Origin: Megaleporinus macrocephalus
Taxonomy: Eukaryota; Chordata; Actinopteri; Characiformes; Anostomidae
DNA length: 64,000 nucleotides
Assembly (NCBI GenBank): GCA_021613375.1
Contig: CM038716.1
Coordinates: 18,173,524-18,237,523, forward strand
Direction of reading: 5' to 3'
The translations under genes were made by a program, and so were the position numbers. The notes beneath the pieces are model-generated. The model had not been told where the DNA came from and searched no databases. It saw nothing but the letters and a program-made list of their open reading frames with translations. Below are positions 1 through 13,623 of this stretch, in pieces. Within the stretch, counting starts at the first letter, position 1, and each line of letters begins with the position of its first letter.

Positions 1-39
1 TCAGCATTTAACACCAAAGAGACTTAAGACAGGAGCAGT

Positions 40-440
40 TTCAACTATATCAGCATCACAATCATAACAGCAACCAGTGCGTAGCAGTCATGCTGTGTGA
101 TTTTGTCCACTTTTTGATGGTAGAAGTCAGATCATCTTAAATTAAAATAGTGCGTAAAATCTTTCATTTAGTTTGTGTAGATGTTGAGATCAACAGCAAG
201 TAGCTTGTAAAAGAAACGTCAGTTACTTTAAGTAACTAGTATCGCTAAATAAATATCATAGCTCATTACACAGAGGTTCATTTTAATTTCTTGCCTGTGT
301 CTGTTTTGACATGTTTCTTCTGTGTAAATCAGAGCAGAAACAGCTTGTTTCATTCTAGGGCCAAATTATAGGGATGTTAATGGGTGTGTAAAACTGCACC
401 CGGGCATTTTCTAACCAATGTTACACAACTTCTGTGATCA
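40..440. repeat. Unnamed dispersed repeat, copy A
   Basis: Shares ordered blocks with 14450-14890, including tagcagtcatgctgtgtgat, gaagtcagatcatcttaaat, aaacagcttgtttcatt and ggtgtgtaaaactgcacc. It has no coding potential and no clear ends. Confidence 0.55.
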
Positions 441-3400
441 GAGAACAATTCGAAACGCTGAAAAATGTATTACATGCCACGTTTAACATGTTTTTCTAAA
501 ACCGCATCTCCAAGTTAGAAACAATTGAACCTTTTTGTTTCCACGTTTAGAGTTCAAGGGGTTATTTAGAGGCCTGAAAAGGATTTTGTAAATACTTGAA
601 CTGTGCACATACATATTTACAGGTGAGTAGAAGCCACTTAAAGGTGTTTAAAAGCCTTGTAATCAGGTGTTAAGAGGGGCAAAAGAGTTGCAAATCAGGA
701 GTGTCCATGTGTGTGAGTCCAGTGAGGCTTCTCCTGGCTGGCTCTTAGAACACAGCACTTCTGATCGAGTCCATTCATCTCTCCCACTCCTAATCATATT
801 CCTGCATAATGCAGCTGAAAATAAACGCGGAGGTGAGCAGAAAAGGAATAGAGTAACAGATTTAGGGGGAGCACTCTGGGGTGTACATGCCTTTTATCAT
901 TAAAAGTTATATTTAGCTTAAATTTAGAAACATGGTGGAAGTATCTTCTTTTTCTCCAGTGGTTATAAAACTAAGCTTGCTATTTAAATAACAGCAAAGT
1001 GAAATGATTCCCCTGCCAACTCGTCTTGGGGGTGCGTAGAAATGCAAGTTTAGCTGTTCAGAATAAAAGTATAGCCTAATTCTGTGCTCTGATGAAACGC
1101 AGACCACAGCTGACTTAATACTGTTCTGAAAGCAGCATTACAGAAAACAACAAGCTTATACATGGTGTCCAGGTCCAGTTGCTAGTCATCCTTTCAAAAA
1201 AAGTTCAAAGCCAGGGGTGTTGGGTTGAATTTGGGGGCCCCACATCATTGTGATAATGAAGATGATAAGTCTGGATGCAAGTGTGATTTTTTCTTTTAAC
1301 ATCAGATCTGACAGAGTCCAAGAACAGAGCAGCTGAATTGAGTAGACCAGAGATCCATAATGAAAAGCCAATGTCCAATGAAAACCAAACAACAGAAAAC
1401 CAAACAACAGAAATAAAACATACAATTAAGAGCCTATTATACAGTAAACTAGAAGAACAAAGAACAAAAGGGTTATATTGGCAATGTAGACAACCTAACT
1501 GAGCACACACAGGGGCATATATACTCTGAGAAACAAGAAATACCTGCAACTATGAGGAGATGGGGCTACAGACTACACACAGGTGAGACAGATAATGCGG
1601 CACCACAGGGGTGGAGACAAACTAAAGCAACAAAAGCACATGGCTAGGGTCAGGTCCCAGACTTGACTGAACAAGAACAAAAAGGAGCAGAGACAGACCA
1701 CAGAAACCATGACAACCCCCATTCAATGTGCAGCTCCCCACATGGGCGACAGGACTCGAACAGAACAGACTGGGGACTGGACTTGGCAAACTGAAGACTC
1801 TACTCTAACATAAACACAGTATAAACTTTTCACTTTGTGAATAAAGGAACTACAAAGCAATACCGCCTACACCTGTTTATCTACAGTTGCACTGTAAACT
1901 CTAAAGGTCTGCAGGCAGATTCAGACCTCAATTCCTCTTTAATTACATTCATATGTTCTATAGCTGTTCATGGCTAAGCTTTGATAACTGAAAAATGAGC
2001 CAAGGGCTAAGAAAAGAGCATATGTTCTTATTATATGCATGGTAGACATTTGAAAGATGGTAGAAGACTTATAACATATAATGGCCTTCATTGCTTGAAG
2101 GTGTGAGGGCAAACATATTATGTATTTACCATATAACAGCAGTAGAGCTATAGCTTTGCTGGATGGTGGATTTACCTCAACCATGAAATTAGCACTGTCA
2201 TATGAAGGATATGTTTATGCTAGAGGCGAATGTACTTTTGGGCTTTATTTGATGAAGTATGCCTTGGCAGCGTTATATGAGCACTTCATCTCAATGCAAC
2301 TGCTTTATCTTTATCTACTAGCGGGGGCTAATAGTATTCAGTGCATACAAAACAGCTATCCTCATTTGTAAGCGGGGGACGGAATGTCACTAGCAGTGAA
2401 AGATCCTGAAAAGTGAAATGTGGTCAAAATATTTTTAAATAAAAGGCTACGCCATTCAATCATGTATAGCTATGCTATGTCTTTTACATTCCAAATAATC
2501 TGAATACAAATATGATGATGCTCCACTGCAAATGTCCTACTGAAGAACTGAAGACCTGTTTTGGGGTGTTGCTCAGGGTCTTTAGGTGTGGAATCCTCTC
2601 TTTCAGAGACGCAGTGCTCCACAGGCCGAGTGTCAGCATCCTCTCTACCGCACTCTGACAGGTTGCTGCTTAATCAAAAACATTATCTCTTCTAGATACA
2701 AGCTGCTTTCCTTTAGCAATCTCGCTCCTCTCGCTATCTGACACTCTTCTTTGCCCCCCCTTCCATCTTCCTATATTTTATCCTTCATCTCTCATCCTTT
2801 CCTGCACCCACTTTGTCTCTTAGCTTCAGCTTCAAGCTGCCAGTTATCCAAACAGTGCAGGTGGCTACAGCACCACATCCCTCATCTGCACATCAGCCAT
2901 ATGTTAAATCCCCCTGAGGAGAGCTGTGCTGAGTTAAAGAGCATGACAGAATCCTGAGGGGCAGCAGCTTATGAAGGCCACCTCTTGCCTGCTAATGGCT
3001 TGGAGACTTCAGAAGGAAATTTGAACAGAAACTGTGTGGGTTTATGTTGAATAATGATTTGGGGGGACGTCAGGCGAAATAACCTAGGAGGGGCTGGACG
3101 GTAAGGTCTCTCCTTCTCTGCATGACGTACTGATTAGTCTGGTGTCCACGGAGGTTGCAATTACAGTACTAATATGGCAGAAGGCTGCAACATGCAAATA
3201 AGCCCCTCTGACCAACCACTGAATGTCTTATTGCATGCTGTGAGCATGATGACCAATCTTTCCTGTTGAGTTTCAAGACATTCATTTGATTGAACAAGCG
3301 TAAATCATTTTGGTTCAACTCAGGCCTGTGTTTGAGCAAGCACATCAAGGACTCATCAATATGTTTAATAGGATTTTTTAGGGTTGCTACCTAGCAGTTA

Positions 3401-3589
3401 CTGACTTATGCTATGCTACCTAGCCAATTTAATATTCAATCAGCTTTATATTATTATGTCAACTCGATAAGACGATTATAAGCTGATTTTAAAACATTCA
3501 AATTAGTATATTGATGCTGGAAACATTTTCTGATAAGAACATTTAGACCTTCAACCTATCTTACCTGTAGTGTAAACACAAGGATGAAT

Positions 3590-3690
3590 TCGGCATCTCA
3601 TTCACCAGCTGCTAAATGTAACAGCTGCACCACTTAAGGTGGAACAAGAATATTTGAACAAGATACTGGTGGATATGACTTGTAGTTCTA
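3590..3690. repeat. Partial member of the palindromic MITE family
   Basis: Contains gctgcaccacttaaggtgga followed by acaagaatatttgaacaaga, resembling one arm of the hairpins at 25930 and 54010. Boundaries are unclear. Confidence 0.35.
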
Positions 3691-6600
3691 ATGAGGTGAA
3701 TTAAGTGGATTTAAGAGATTAAAATATCCTACCTAGAGTTTTATGTAGGAAACAAGCTACAAATATGTGCTGTGGTAGGACATTTCGACAAGGTAGCACA
3801 ACTTGTCACAACACCACGAGGATGCACTGCATCAGATTTACAGAATATTGTATCTGTGAGTAAAATGCTGGTGTTACCCACTATCACCTTTTATATACTG
3901 TAGTTATACTAAAATTATCTTTAAATTCAGTAACTTGGGCCCGTGTTTTTGAGCATCTTGACGTTAGTACTGAGTAGAGAATGATTATCAGCATTCAAAG
4001 TAGTTAAGGCAGTCAATCAGGGCACCCAAATAACTTTAAGGGTTATAAAAAAAAACAGTGATTAAAAACCTCCCTAGTCTGCTTCTCAAACAGTTTGAGC
4101 TGCAGTAAACCAATAGTGACTTTGCTGCCCATGTGGAACTTTTCTATTTGGGACACAAGACAAGCATTGTGTGATCAGTGTCCATGCCAAATATCAGGAG
4201 GAGAGACAACATCTAAGAACAGCACCACTACAGGGTTACTACCAATTCCAATCACAAACTCCCACTCAATATTCAGAATACAGATAATGCTAAACTTCAC
4301 AGGCACATATTGAAGACTATGTACTGTAATAATATTATTAATTTTTCTTTATGTTTTATTTATTGTTTTTTGAGGGGGTGGTGTTTGTGGCACAGTGTGT
4401 GGTTTCATTTCCTGTACTGGTAAACATAATGCATTGTCTGACAACATCTGTTCAGCTAAAAGATCATTTAGAATCGGTCTTGACAGAATTAGGATGTGCT
4501 CACACAGGAATCCACTGATTCAGCTAAAACGCAATCCAACCACAACAACAATGAACCACCCAGAATCCAGAGCTTCTAAAAAAAGCATATCCATCACACA
4601 ATCAGCGATTCCACTAAACTGTCAGGCTCTCCATGGAATACTTGCATGCCCCTCAGAACGTGTCACCATGGAGAGTGCGTGTTCCCACAGCATATGTGCA
4701 GTGCGGCTTGTAAACACCTCCGTTTGGCAGCTCTCTGCTTGGAGCGGCACTCTCCACTGTGAAATGGCACATATGCCCCTGTTACACTGAAAACACTGAT
4801 GTGATAAACAACTTTGCATTAACACACAGAGGTAATACATTCTCCCATTAAAAAGACTGAAACACTGCTGGTCTGCACTTGTGCATCAAGCCTATTTCTG
4901 TGAACATGGGTCTAGGAACTGGGTAGATCTATACAGGCCAAAACACAAGGTGCTGGAGATAAAGCTTACAAGGAAAATATAATTAAACACCATCACTTGC
5001 ATGGCCTAGCCAAGAACAAGGTCAAAGCACTAAAGGAATTCAAATGCAGCTGCTCCGCAGGGGCACTGGCACTTGACAGAAAACCTCAGGAGCTGTCACA
5101 CCCCTTTTGTCTGAGGCCGACTCTGGATCGAATGGACCAAAAGCTTATATAGTAAATAGAACACAAAATAGCAAAACATAAATAGACAGCCATGAACTGT
5201 ACACTTAACGCAACAAGAAAAATCCACATCAGTCCACTTTTTAACTCTGAATTCATCTGAACTGTCCTAATAAAACAAGAGGGGTCATCTTGAGCAGAAG
5301 CACTGCGGCCATTTTAGCACCGAAGTGGAACGGTTCACTCAAGCTTGCCCCACATACAGCCCTCCACAGTAGCAGCCCTGCTATTGCAGTGACCTCAGGC
5401 TAAAGCTTGCTTTTTTTAACATCAAGTTTCATTGGTAAAGAATCTTCAATCACAGAGTGACTTAGCCTTGTAAAGGCCACCACTCAATGCTCAATGACTC
5501 TTGTATAGTCCAAACAGATTATAACTCGCAAAACATCTTATATCACAAATTCACTGCTCAAAAAATTACTCTCCATATTGGAAATGAAAACCTTTTTTCA
5601 ATCAGTTTGCATTATCTTTTATTGTCAACACAAAACAATCAGTGTTTAAAAAAAGCAACATCACTTGTAATCTACAGAGCCTATGATCAGTCATAATCTA
5701 CAGGATGGCCCTTGAACTGAATGATATTTACATATGAACCTCCTGTGACAGAAAAAAAAAACAGTAGTGGTATAAACATGACTGTGACAAATGGCCAATA
5801 CCTCATCTTTTACCTATAGCATTGGTGGCTGGTACCGCTGAAACGTGTTATAGTGGTTAAATACATGGAAGGGGCTTGTTTGTTGGGCCTCTAATTCTTC
5901 TTGTCTCCCTCCCAGTGCTTCAATATTATCTGCAATGAGTTCATGATAGCATTTATTTAAAGGTGCCATATAAGGGAAAAGTCCTAAAATACATTTGCAT
6001 AGTTGAATAAGGAGAGTTAAGTACATAGAACTGATAACATAAACCTCAAACACTGTTCTCTCCTCCTATAACTACTAATTCCAAAATCTTAGACTGTAAC
6101 ATAATAGTCTTGACTCCACCTAAACTGGTGCCCCAATTTAGCCTATTTTAGTCTATACATACAGACTCCTACTGTCCAGGCTATGAAGCGGATGTACACA
6201 CTCTTCATGTTCTTCCTGGGAATCTCTCAGTGGGCTTATCTGATATAGATATATAGAAGACTTTAAACTTGACTTCAGTTTTTTGATTGAATCTTCCATT
6301 GCATCTTACATGCTACAGCTTTTATGGCACATTTAAAGACAAAATGGATCATGAGGTGTAAATGAGCATGTAAAATGCTTTTTTAACCCCAACCAAATCA
6401 CATTTTTTCTATCAGACAACAATTTAAATTGCTTAAAAAATGCATCTTACTGTGCACATCTATGAAATACATTTTTCTATTGTAGCTGCCTAACTGGTCC
6501 TAGCCTTTTAAGTTCTGTTAAAAAAACATTGTTGAGTTTTTTGTTGTGACTTAACCAAAGGTTGTACTTACAGTGTATACAGGGTGCTTGTGGGCTTGTA

Positions 6601-7279
6601 AGAATCTCCATAAACACCAAAATGGAAAATGTTACACCTTAAAACAGCTCTTGAACAAACGTGGACCACAAGTGCAGTGGTGGGCAGTATGCCAAAAATA
6701 GACATTATTGATATAATTCACAGTTTTGTATACACACATTTTAAAATAAAAAAAAATTAAACAAAATCTTTTTTTTTTTATTCTAACTTGTTCCTTATTA
6801 TTAATAACATTTTTAAACCAAAATAAACCAAAACAGATCTGAAATCTATTGAAACTGAGCAATATGTAGAAAAACGTATCTCAATATTACTTTCTAACAC
6901 ACAGATTTGTACAGGTGCCTTAACTACTGCAGTTTGGAAATTATTACAGTTATGCATCTATCAGTACCAGCTGGCGCACAGCTTGTTTCGAGCACCAGAC
7001 CTGGAGACCGCATCCTCGTCTGAATTAGGTGGCTTCCCAGGCTTTAAAAGAAGAAGAGTGGCAATCGGCCAGGTGTCCATGTCAGGCTAAAACTAATCCC
7101 AAAAGGCTGGCCATTCTTTTATGCCCACTCCCTCGAAAACAAAATGGACTATACAGTGAGAGTTGCTTAAAGAACACATGTCTGAAACATCCCGGGCTCT
7201 GCCACTCTGCTAAACCAGATAACATTTGCATGATTTGGCTGTGTATTGGCAAGAACCTGGCAATACAATACATATCATG

Positions 7280-7655
7280 ATTCAGGTGTTTTGAATCAGT
7301 ATGTTGCAATATAGCCTACTGCTAGACTGTACGCAAGATGATACACTGCAATTTTTAATATATACTTTTAGGAAAACTGTCATAGCATAAAACTGTACCT
7401 TAATATGCCTGCACTTGCTAATGCTGATGTAAGCAGTACGCCCACACGCTACTCATTTACATAGAGTGGAACGGTCTAATAGCTGAAGACAGACAAGAGA
7501 TACTGCTATCTACCAGGGGTTTACACAACACAAAATCAACCACTGTCTTCCATGAATCTTTGATCACTAAAAATCAATACTTTATACACTATCACAAACC
7601 ATAATACTGAGATACACAAATGTATTGTATTGATTTTCTTACACCCCTACTCGGC
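7280..7655. mobile_element. DNA-transposon-like dispersed repeat, degraded copy 3
   Basis: The right half (about 7495-7655) aligns loosely with the right half of the 9829-10212 repeat and ends with ttgattttcttacaccccta. The left half is a weaker match. Confidence 0.4.
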
Positions 7656-8269
7656 ATACTGGTATAATAATTTATTTATATGACACCTAACCTAAACCTA
7701 ACACCTATACCGCCCACTACTAAACAACTAACCTATGCATGCTTCACCAACAAATGCATAGCAACTCCAGTTCTGAACAGTTTCCATAAAAAGAGGGGGG
7801 CTGAGTATAGAGATCATGGCATCATTAATCTTATATGTTAAATCTTATTTTAAGATGTATGAATCCTAGTTCTTCATAGTTTTGCATTTTTGCAACAAAG
7901 GATCTTCTTCCAGCTTATTACACTTTTACACCTCACTGCTCCAACAGGTTCCTAAAAAGGGGTTTCTTATTTTACTCAAAAGCATCTCACCTACAGGCAG
8001 CACATAAAGACAAGCCTTTGAAAGCAGTCCAGATTTTGTTTACCAGACTGCAGTAATAATAAAGATTCCCAATGACAGTTGTTTCATCCCAGGAGTTAAT
8101 AGACAGTTGCTGGGCACAGTTACAGATACATGCGGTCCTGCACAGGCTGATTTTCATAACTGGTTCTGGGCTGAGATTTGCAATTCCAACAAGGCTTTTC
8201 TTCCACCGAGTTCCGGACTGCTGTATTAAGTACGTGAAAGAAATCCTGTGCATGCATATTTCTACCTCC

Positions 8270-8560
8270 GCTGCTGTTTGAGCACATACAAATTGATTTT
8301 TCCTATTCTCATGGATACCATCCAAGCTGCAGTGCTCCAAGCAGTCATGAAAGGCTGTGCGATTACTTCCTTGCTCGCTCGCTCTCTTTCTTGCTCTCCC
8401 TTCGTCTCCTGCTCCCTCGGAGGACTGCAGAGTAGCAGTGAGCGCGGACCTGCTGTCTGTCATTGCCTCTCATACGAGTCTATTTTTAGCTCGGTGCTCT
8501 ATCCAAATCGTTGTGCAAATTAGGCAGAGCACAAACATTTCGGAGAGCACTGAAAATCCG
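8270..8560. promoter_or_regulatory. Candidate regulatory element with a MEF2-type site
   Basis: A GC-richer, repeat-free patch in AT-rich DNA, with a pyrimidine-rich stretch (8,368-8,418) and a perfect MEF2-type box, ctatttttag (8480-8489). Just to the right (about 8,675-8,693) is a 7-bp inverted repeat, aatatgc-ataaa-gcatatt, with POU/homeobox-like content. It could be an enhancer or alternative first exon of the minus-strand gene. This is inference only. Confidence 0.25.
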
Positions 8561-9489
8561 CACTGCATTGTTCCATTTCAAGGCCATTCAGGAAGTCGGA
8601 TAAGATATAATAATTCTGCCTTTTGAATCCAAGACTGAGGAGATAAAAGATTAAGTGCCACGCCAATTCAATCAATATGCATAAAGCATATTAATATATT
8701 TGTGTAGGTCATTGTTTTGTAAGCTAATAATATTTAACCCTACCTCATATGGTCTGAGGAACCTTTTATTAATATATAAAATGAACCAACTTGTTGGTGA
8801 ACTGTGCTACTCTTGCTGCACAGCACTGATGATTGAGGCCATTTCATTTGCAATATATATACTGAATGTGACACAACGAGTGCATAAGTCTACTGCAGCA
8901 ATCGTTCCATGCTCGTTATCCACTTTAAACAGCTTAATGACTTTATAATCACTGCACAGTCAAACATGAATTTCACAGTAGATGAAGATTCAGTGGAATC
9001 CTCTTGTATTAACTGCGGCTGATGCTTGACCACGTTTGCAGCAACAGATGTTGTCACAAGCCTGAACAGGCTACTCAGCCCTTTAACACAACGGTATTTA
9101 ACACAGTTAGACAGTCTAATATTTGTATGGACATGGTGTATCGCCAACAGGTGGCTGAACAACAGAATCATTTTTTTGAAGCCACGCCGAATTCAGTGCA
9201 TAAGCAGATACGAAATGAGGTCAATCGATTTTGAGCACAGCTTCAAATTCAGCTGTGACAGTTTTGGTTAAGGAAACATAATTTCTAGGCGTTAACTGTG
9301 CGCAATCACCCGTGCTTCCAATACGACGTGTTGTTTGATGTGTGGGTGATATGACGTGCTTGACCACATTATGACAGAAACAATAAAGCATAATTGGCAC
9401 AGAAACAAGGGCTCGGAATCAGTGATCGAGAATCTCATTACTACTCCGGGTAAATGAAAAACAAAAGCCCCCAACCTCCACCCCCGCCA

Positions 9490-9506
9490 CCCCCCCCCCC
9501 CCCCCC
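9490..9506 (+). repeat. Homopolymeric C17 tract
   Basis: Seventeen consecutive C after a C-rich lead-in. Length is uncertain in any assembly. Shorter C runs occur near 20,467, 29,751 and 38,101. Confidence 0.95.
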
Positions 9507-9828
9507 AATCATTGTCTCTTCATGTCTACTATAATTTAGAAGATGCCACATCCCCCTGTTAAAAGCATCAACGTTGCTATGCTGTCCATGTGAGAGGGAG
9601 AGAAATGAGGAGCGCACAGATAATGAAACAGCATGGGGATGTGAGAATGCATTAAAGGGTTCATATCATCGTATTGTCCTCACTTTTTATGACCTTGATG
9701 TAATATGTAGGTGTTAAAGTTTCATAACATACAATCATAGTCCATATATATCCAAGCTGGAAAGACAGCCCATTTTGAATTCATTGTTTTTGCGATGTAA
9801 TAGAAAATTGAATGTTTACATATATTAG

Positions 9829-10212
9829 GGCTGTGTACGGGCAAAAACCGTTTCAATATGTATCATGATACAGCGGTCACGATTTAATATATCACGATAT
9901 ATTGCGAAATTGCAATCCAAGTGATATATTAGCATTTTTCAAATCCTACTATTAAAACACACCACTATATAAACAGGTTTGCCAATGCTTACAATAGCAT
10001 TGTGCCCTTGTGCTGCTTGTTTATGTTGGAGTGGAGTTGAAAATAGATTACAACACTGCCATCTAGTGGTCAGAGGTTTAAGCACAACACACAATGATTT
10101 ACTTTCTGCCAGAAACCTGTGTCTGGATACTGTGTTTTTGAGAATTGATACTATATCACAAAACTTAATATCCTGATATTCTATTTTACGATATTTTCTT
10201 ACACCCTTAACA
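9829..10212. mobile_element. DNA-transposon-like dispersed repeat, copy 1
   Basis: Begins tagggctgtgtacgggcaaa and ends tattttcttacacccttaac, giving imperfect inverted ends (TAGGGCTGTGTA against TAAGGGTGTAAG). The core includes caacactgccatctagtggt. Related sequence occurs inverted at 61070-61390 and partially at 7280-7655. Confidence 0.6.
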
Positions 10213-12474
10213 TATACCAGTCTATGTAGGCCAGCCCTGCTCATTTAAGTTATAAGAAAAATATAAGGAATATTTTGGCCTTGAAAACTGTAATACCAGG
10301 CAACCAGCTCATATATCAATCTTAAAGGCACGGTATCAAAAACAGACTAAGTTTTATTCTAAGAGATAGAGGTAGTGAAGTACAAAACTTACACAAAACA
10401 TTATAATGGGTCTCAGGGAGAAAAATAATATTCAAAGAAAATGCAGGATATGGGCCCTTTGAACTCCTTGTCTAGATGCCCGGGATCAGTCTATGTGCAG
10501 ATGCCTGTCTAATATTCTGAGAGATAAACCACCATCCATGTATGTGTTAACAGCAACTATATTCATAGACATGATATAACCGGAGCAATTCAGCTGTAGT
10601 GTAGAACTTTATCTCACATCACTGAATTTGACATGAGAGCAGTGCTACTATCATTTTGTCATCACTTGGCAGTAGAATGTTGTCATTCAGCACTGAAGCA
10701 ATACACTGACGCTTAAAATCACTATGAACACTAGACTATACTACACTGTGTATAACCATTAACCATTATTACTTATTATCCAAAAACCACCAATAAACCT
10801 ACATGCGTCTTTTGTTTTTGTATATAATGGCAATGGTAAAATACCAAAAATCAGAAAATACACATTTTCTTTGGGGACATTTTTCGCATTTGTTGGTGCC
10901 AGGCATGAATTACATTACATATTAAGTCTTAACTGTATCACAAATCATACTCATAAAACAAGGCAGCAGACATCAGGTTGCATAGTTTGAACCAATTCAT
11001 GTAATAACATATTGTAAGGAAGGTTTCAGAGGCATTGAACTATTCATAAGTCTGGCTCCGATCACTATCCCTGTAATCAGTTCTGACTCGCCAAGATTCA
11101 CTGGAATGGAGCATTTCACACCATACCACTCTGAATACCTCTCGATTGTCTTTTTATGTAGAATTCCTTGAAAAACTGATCAAGGTTCCTTTTAAACTGT
11201 TATAAATTTTAAAGCTCAATGTTACAAAAAGGTTTTGTACCAAATAAAGGATTTTTCTAGAACCATGTAGCCACTCTTCTTTAGAGTGTAGTCTGTGGTC
11301 TGCTGTCTGAACACTATCCAAACCATCTTTATCTTCACAACCATCTAGATTTTCAAACTATTTAAAGTGTAACAATTGCAACATATGATTGAAGAATAAA
11401 ATGAAATGTTGAACTTGTAAACACTGCACTGACCTTTAAAACTTTACCAGTAATATGCTTCTCTGTCTCCTCTAAGGGTCTCTCCTTAGCCATCGTTAGA
11501 GGAAACCACTGTCAATCATTTAGACCCAGTTTGAAATCGATCTATTTTTGTGTTCAACTGTTCGATCGCTATCTTTGCAATCAAGGACGTTACTTTGCAA
11601 TGTTTTGCTTTGAAATAAAATATGTATTCCAAGTTGAACCTAAGCTCTGTAGCACCAGCACATAAAATATGAATCTGAACCACACATCAAAACCTAGAAA
11701 GCATGTTTATCAGGCACCTAGAATGTATACCTTGAACTGTTTTTAAGAAGGCTAACTACGGTTTGCTATGCAACTGTAGACTTTCAAGGGTCCACATCCA
11801 AAATTTCTTTCATATATATATTTTTTTATTTGCTGTCTATGAATCACATATGTATGGGTTTATGTGTCAAAATCAGACCTACTTCATTTACATGACTATT
11901 TAACCTCTCTATATCTCTTACAGTTAAACTGATGTAAATGACCTCTGTCCTGAATGGCTGTCCTGTACTGTTTCTCATTGGGTTGAAACACTCCGTATAA
12001 CTTCAGTGTGAGTGGTTGGGGCTAAACTGGTGGACAGATTTCTTTTGAGTCAAAAAAATTATTTCTGACTATTTCCAGGACACTGACTGTACAGAAGTGA
12101 GCAGTGTATTTTGAAACTTTAACACGGTTTGCATGCTACATGAAACGCTTTCTTTTAAAGGAATGCAAGGAGAACTAAAGGTGGGTACCCCCAGATGTGC
12201 CACTGCAGTTAAACCTGTTGACCACTCATAGGGAATCCACACTGAAGACTAAACATGAAGGAAACGTCTGCATGTAAGCATGGAATACAGAAGGCCAGGC
12301 TTACTTATTTAGTCACACGCCGCATGCACACCAATATTAGGCCTAACGGGACACTTTCTATGACCAAAAGTCCAGCACACATTCCTTCATGCATTACAGT
12401 CTGGACGCTTTAAAGGACTTACAATAACATATATCACTTTGCAAACAGGACACGTTCGTGCAACACGCTCCACG

Positions 12475-13210
12475 GTGCAATCAACACAGCAGCCGTGAGG
12501 GTGGGCGTGCTATTCCACACACGCACTTCCCAGCAGCATGCATTCCAACAGATTGGCGAGGAAAGTAGCGCGCGCCTGGCTGGCTGGAAAGAGGTTAAGC
12601 CCACTCTTCTTTCGCGCGAGCTGTTTACACCCGTAAGCTTTCCTGCACGCTGCCCTATTGTCCACTTACCTTTACCTCGCGCCTCCTTAGCCATGCCGGT
12701 GCTCGCGTTCAAGCGCAATCCCGCAGAGCGCCCGGAGCGCGTTTGGGCAGTTTAGTTTGGGCAGCACGCACGAGCTCTCTCCCCCTCCCTGCTGCCGTCC
12801 GTCTCAGTGCAGTGGTGGAGAAGCAGACGACCTTAACCCCGCACGCTGTGCTTCCTGCTCCAGCATGCTCTACAGACAGCAGTCTGCGGGGTAGTGAAGG
12901 TCCACGGAGGCTCAGGCTGACGCTCTCTCTGAGCTCCGGTGTGTGCGCGTGTGTGAGAGTGTGTGAGTGCAGACTTGTGCTGAAAGGCTCCCGCGTCGCT
13001 GGAGCGGCATGCCTCGCGCTGATGTTCGACTGCCTCCAGCGGCTTCCGTGCAACTGACTGCCGCGAGCTCCGCTGCTTTTGACATTGTGACGCGTGGAAA
13101 ATGCAAATCGCGCCCCACCGCGATCCAGCCCCCTCCACGCGCGATCACTCCCCCGAACAATGTCGCTGCTGCAGTTTACAGAGCTGCCAGGCGCTTCATC
13201 ACATCGAGGT
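12475..13210 (-). promoter_or_regulatory. CpG-island promoter (probable pitpnm3)
   Basis: A sharply bounded GC- and CpG-rich block in AT-rich surroundings, with many CGCG and GCGC clusters and a GT-rich patch at about 12,940-12,970. It overlaps and precedes the candidate first exon on the minus strand, as expected for a TATA-less promoter and 5'UTR. A plus-strand donor-like GAG/GTATGG at about 13,208 leaves room for a divergent noncoding transcript, but nothing else supports one. Confidence 0.65.
12670..12694 (-). CDS. pitpnm3: Probable first coding exon of pitpnm3 (partial)
   Basis: PITPNM3 is a membrane-associated phosphatidylinositol-transfer-protein family member (Nir1). On the minus strand an ATG inside the CpG island opens M-A-K-E-A-R-G-K and runs into a strong donor, AAAG/GTAAGT. 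Human PITPNM3 starts MAKAGRAGG and lies just downstream of KIAA0753 on the same strand, the same order as here. I did not find the next exon (the human SDSVESSDDEFFDAREE region) in 1-12,600, so it would have to lie beyond the left edge. A second donor, GAG/GTAAAG, lies a few bases upstream. The identification is inferred from synteny and eight residues. Confidence 0.5.
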
Positions 13211-13623
13211 ATGGTAATTGCGCAAGAATGAAGAAGTCTGGCTTGAAAGACATTGACCTACCAAATGACCAACACTGCGGACACTGAGGGTTAACCCACA
13301 TGACATCACTCTGAGATTGGAGCTGAAGTTCGTGCTCATTTCCCCTAATAATACATGGCTGAATGAAGTCATTGAGCAACAGGTATATAAGGTAAATGAG
13401 ATATGATACCAGATCAAACAGTACTCTTTTTCTTGATATAAGTGGCACATGACAAGCTTTGATACACCCATACACTATTTCTTCATTAAATACACCACAA
13501 ACAGAAATCATTTACATTAGCATAGTTTAATTAGGAGAGTTCACATGCTGTTGGCATTTACACATACAAATCCTGCATTTGGAACAAGATGGCAGTAAAC
13601 AAGCCCATATCGAGATCCTAGAC

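Larger units (their letters stand above)
441..12474. other. Noncoding, probable pitpnm3 intron 1
   Basis: No exon is supportable on either strand. If the candidate first exon at 12,694 is right, this is intronic. Apart from the listed repeats there is a purine-rich block at 1,200-1,880 that may be a decayed retroelement, a tandem 15-bp duplication at about 1,378-1,410, and a GC-richer patch at 8,270-8,560. Reading frames in the region are short and lack codon bias or recognisable domains. Confidence 0.6.

Noticed and set aside
4395..4790. 131-residue plus-strand open frame
   Set aside because: No domain, no codon bias, no splice context; an antisense open frame overlaps it. Consistent with chance.
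7987..8463. 158-residue minus-strand open frame
   Set aside because: Composition looks random over most of its length; the region is better viewed as possible regulatory DNA. No start or splice context fits a gene.
12709..13160. Several overlapping open frames on both strands in the CpG island
   Set aside because: GC-rich DNA has few stop codons; none resembles a known protein.
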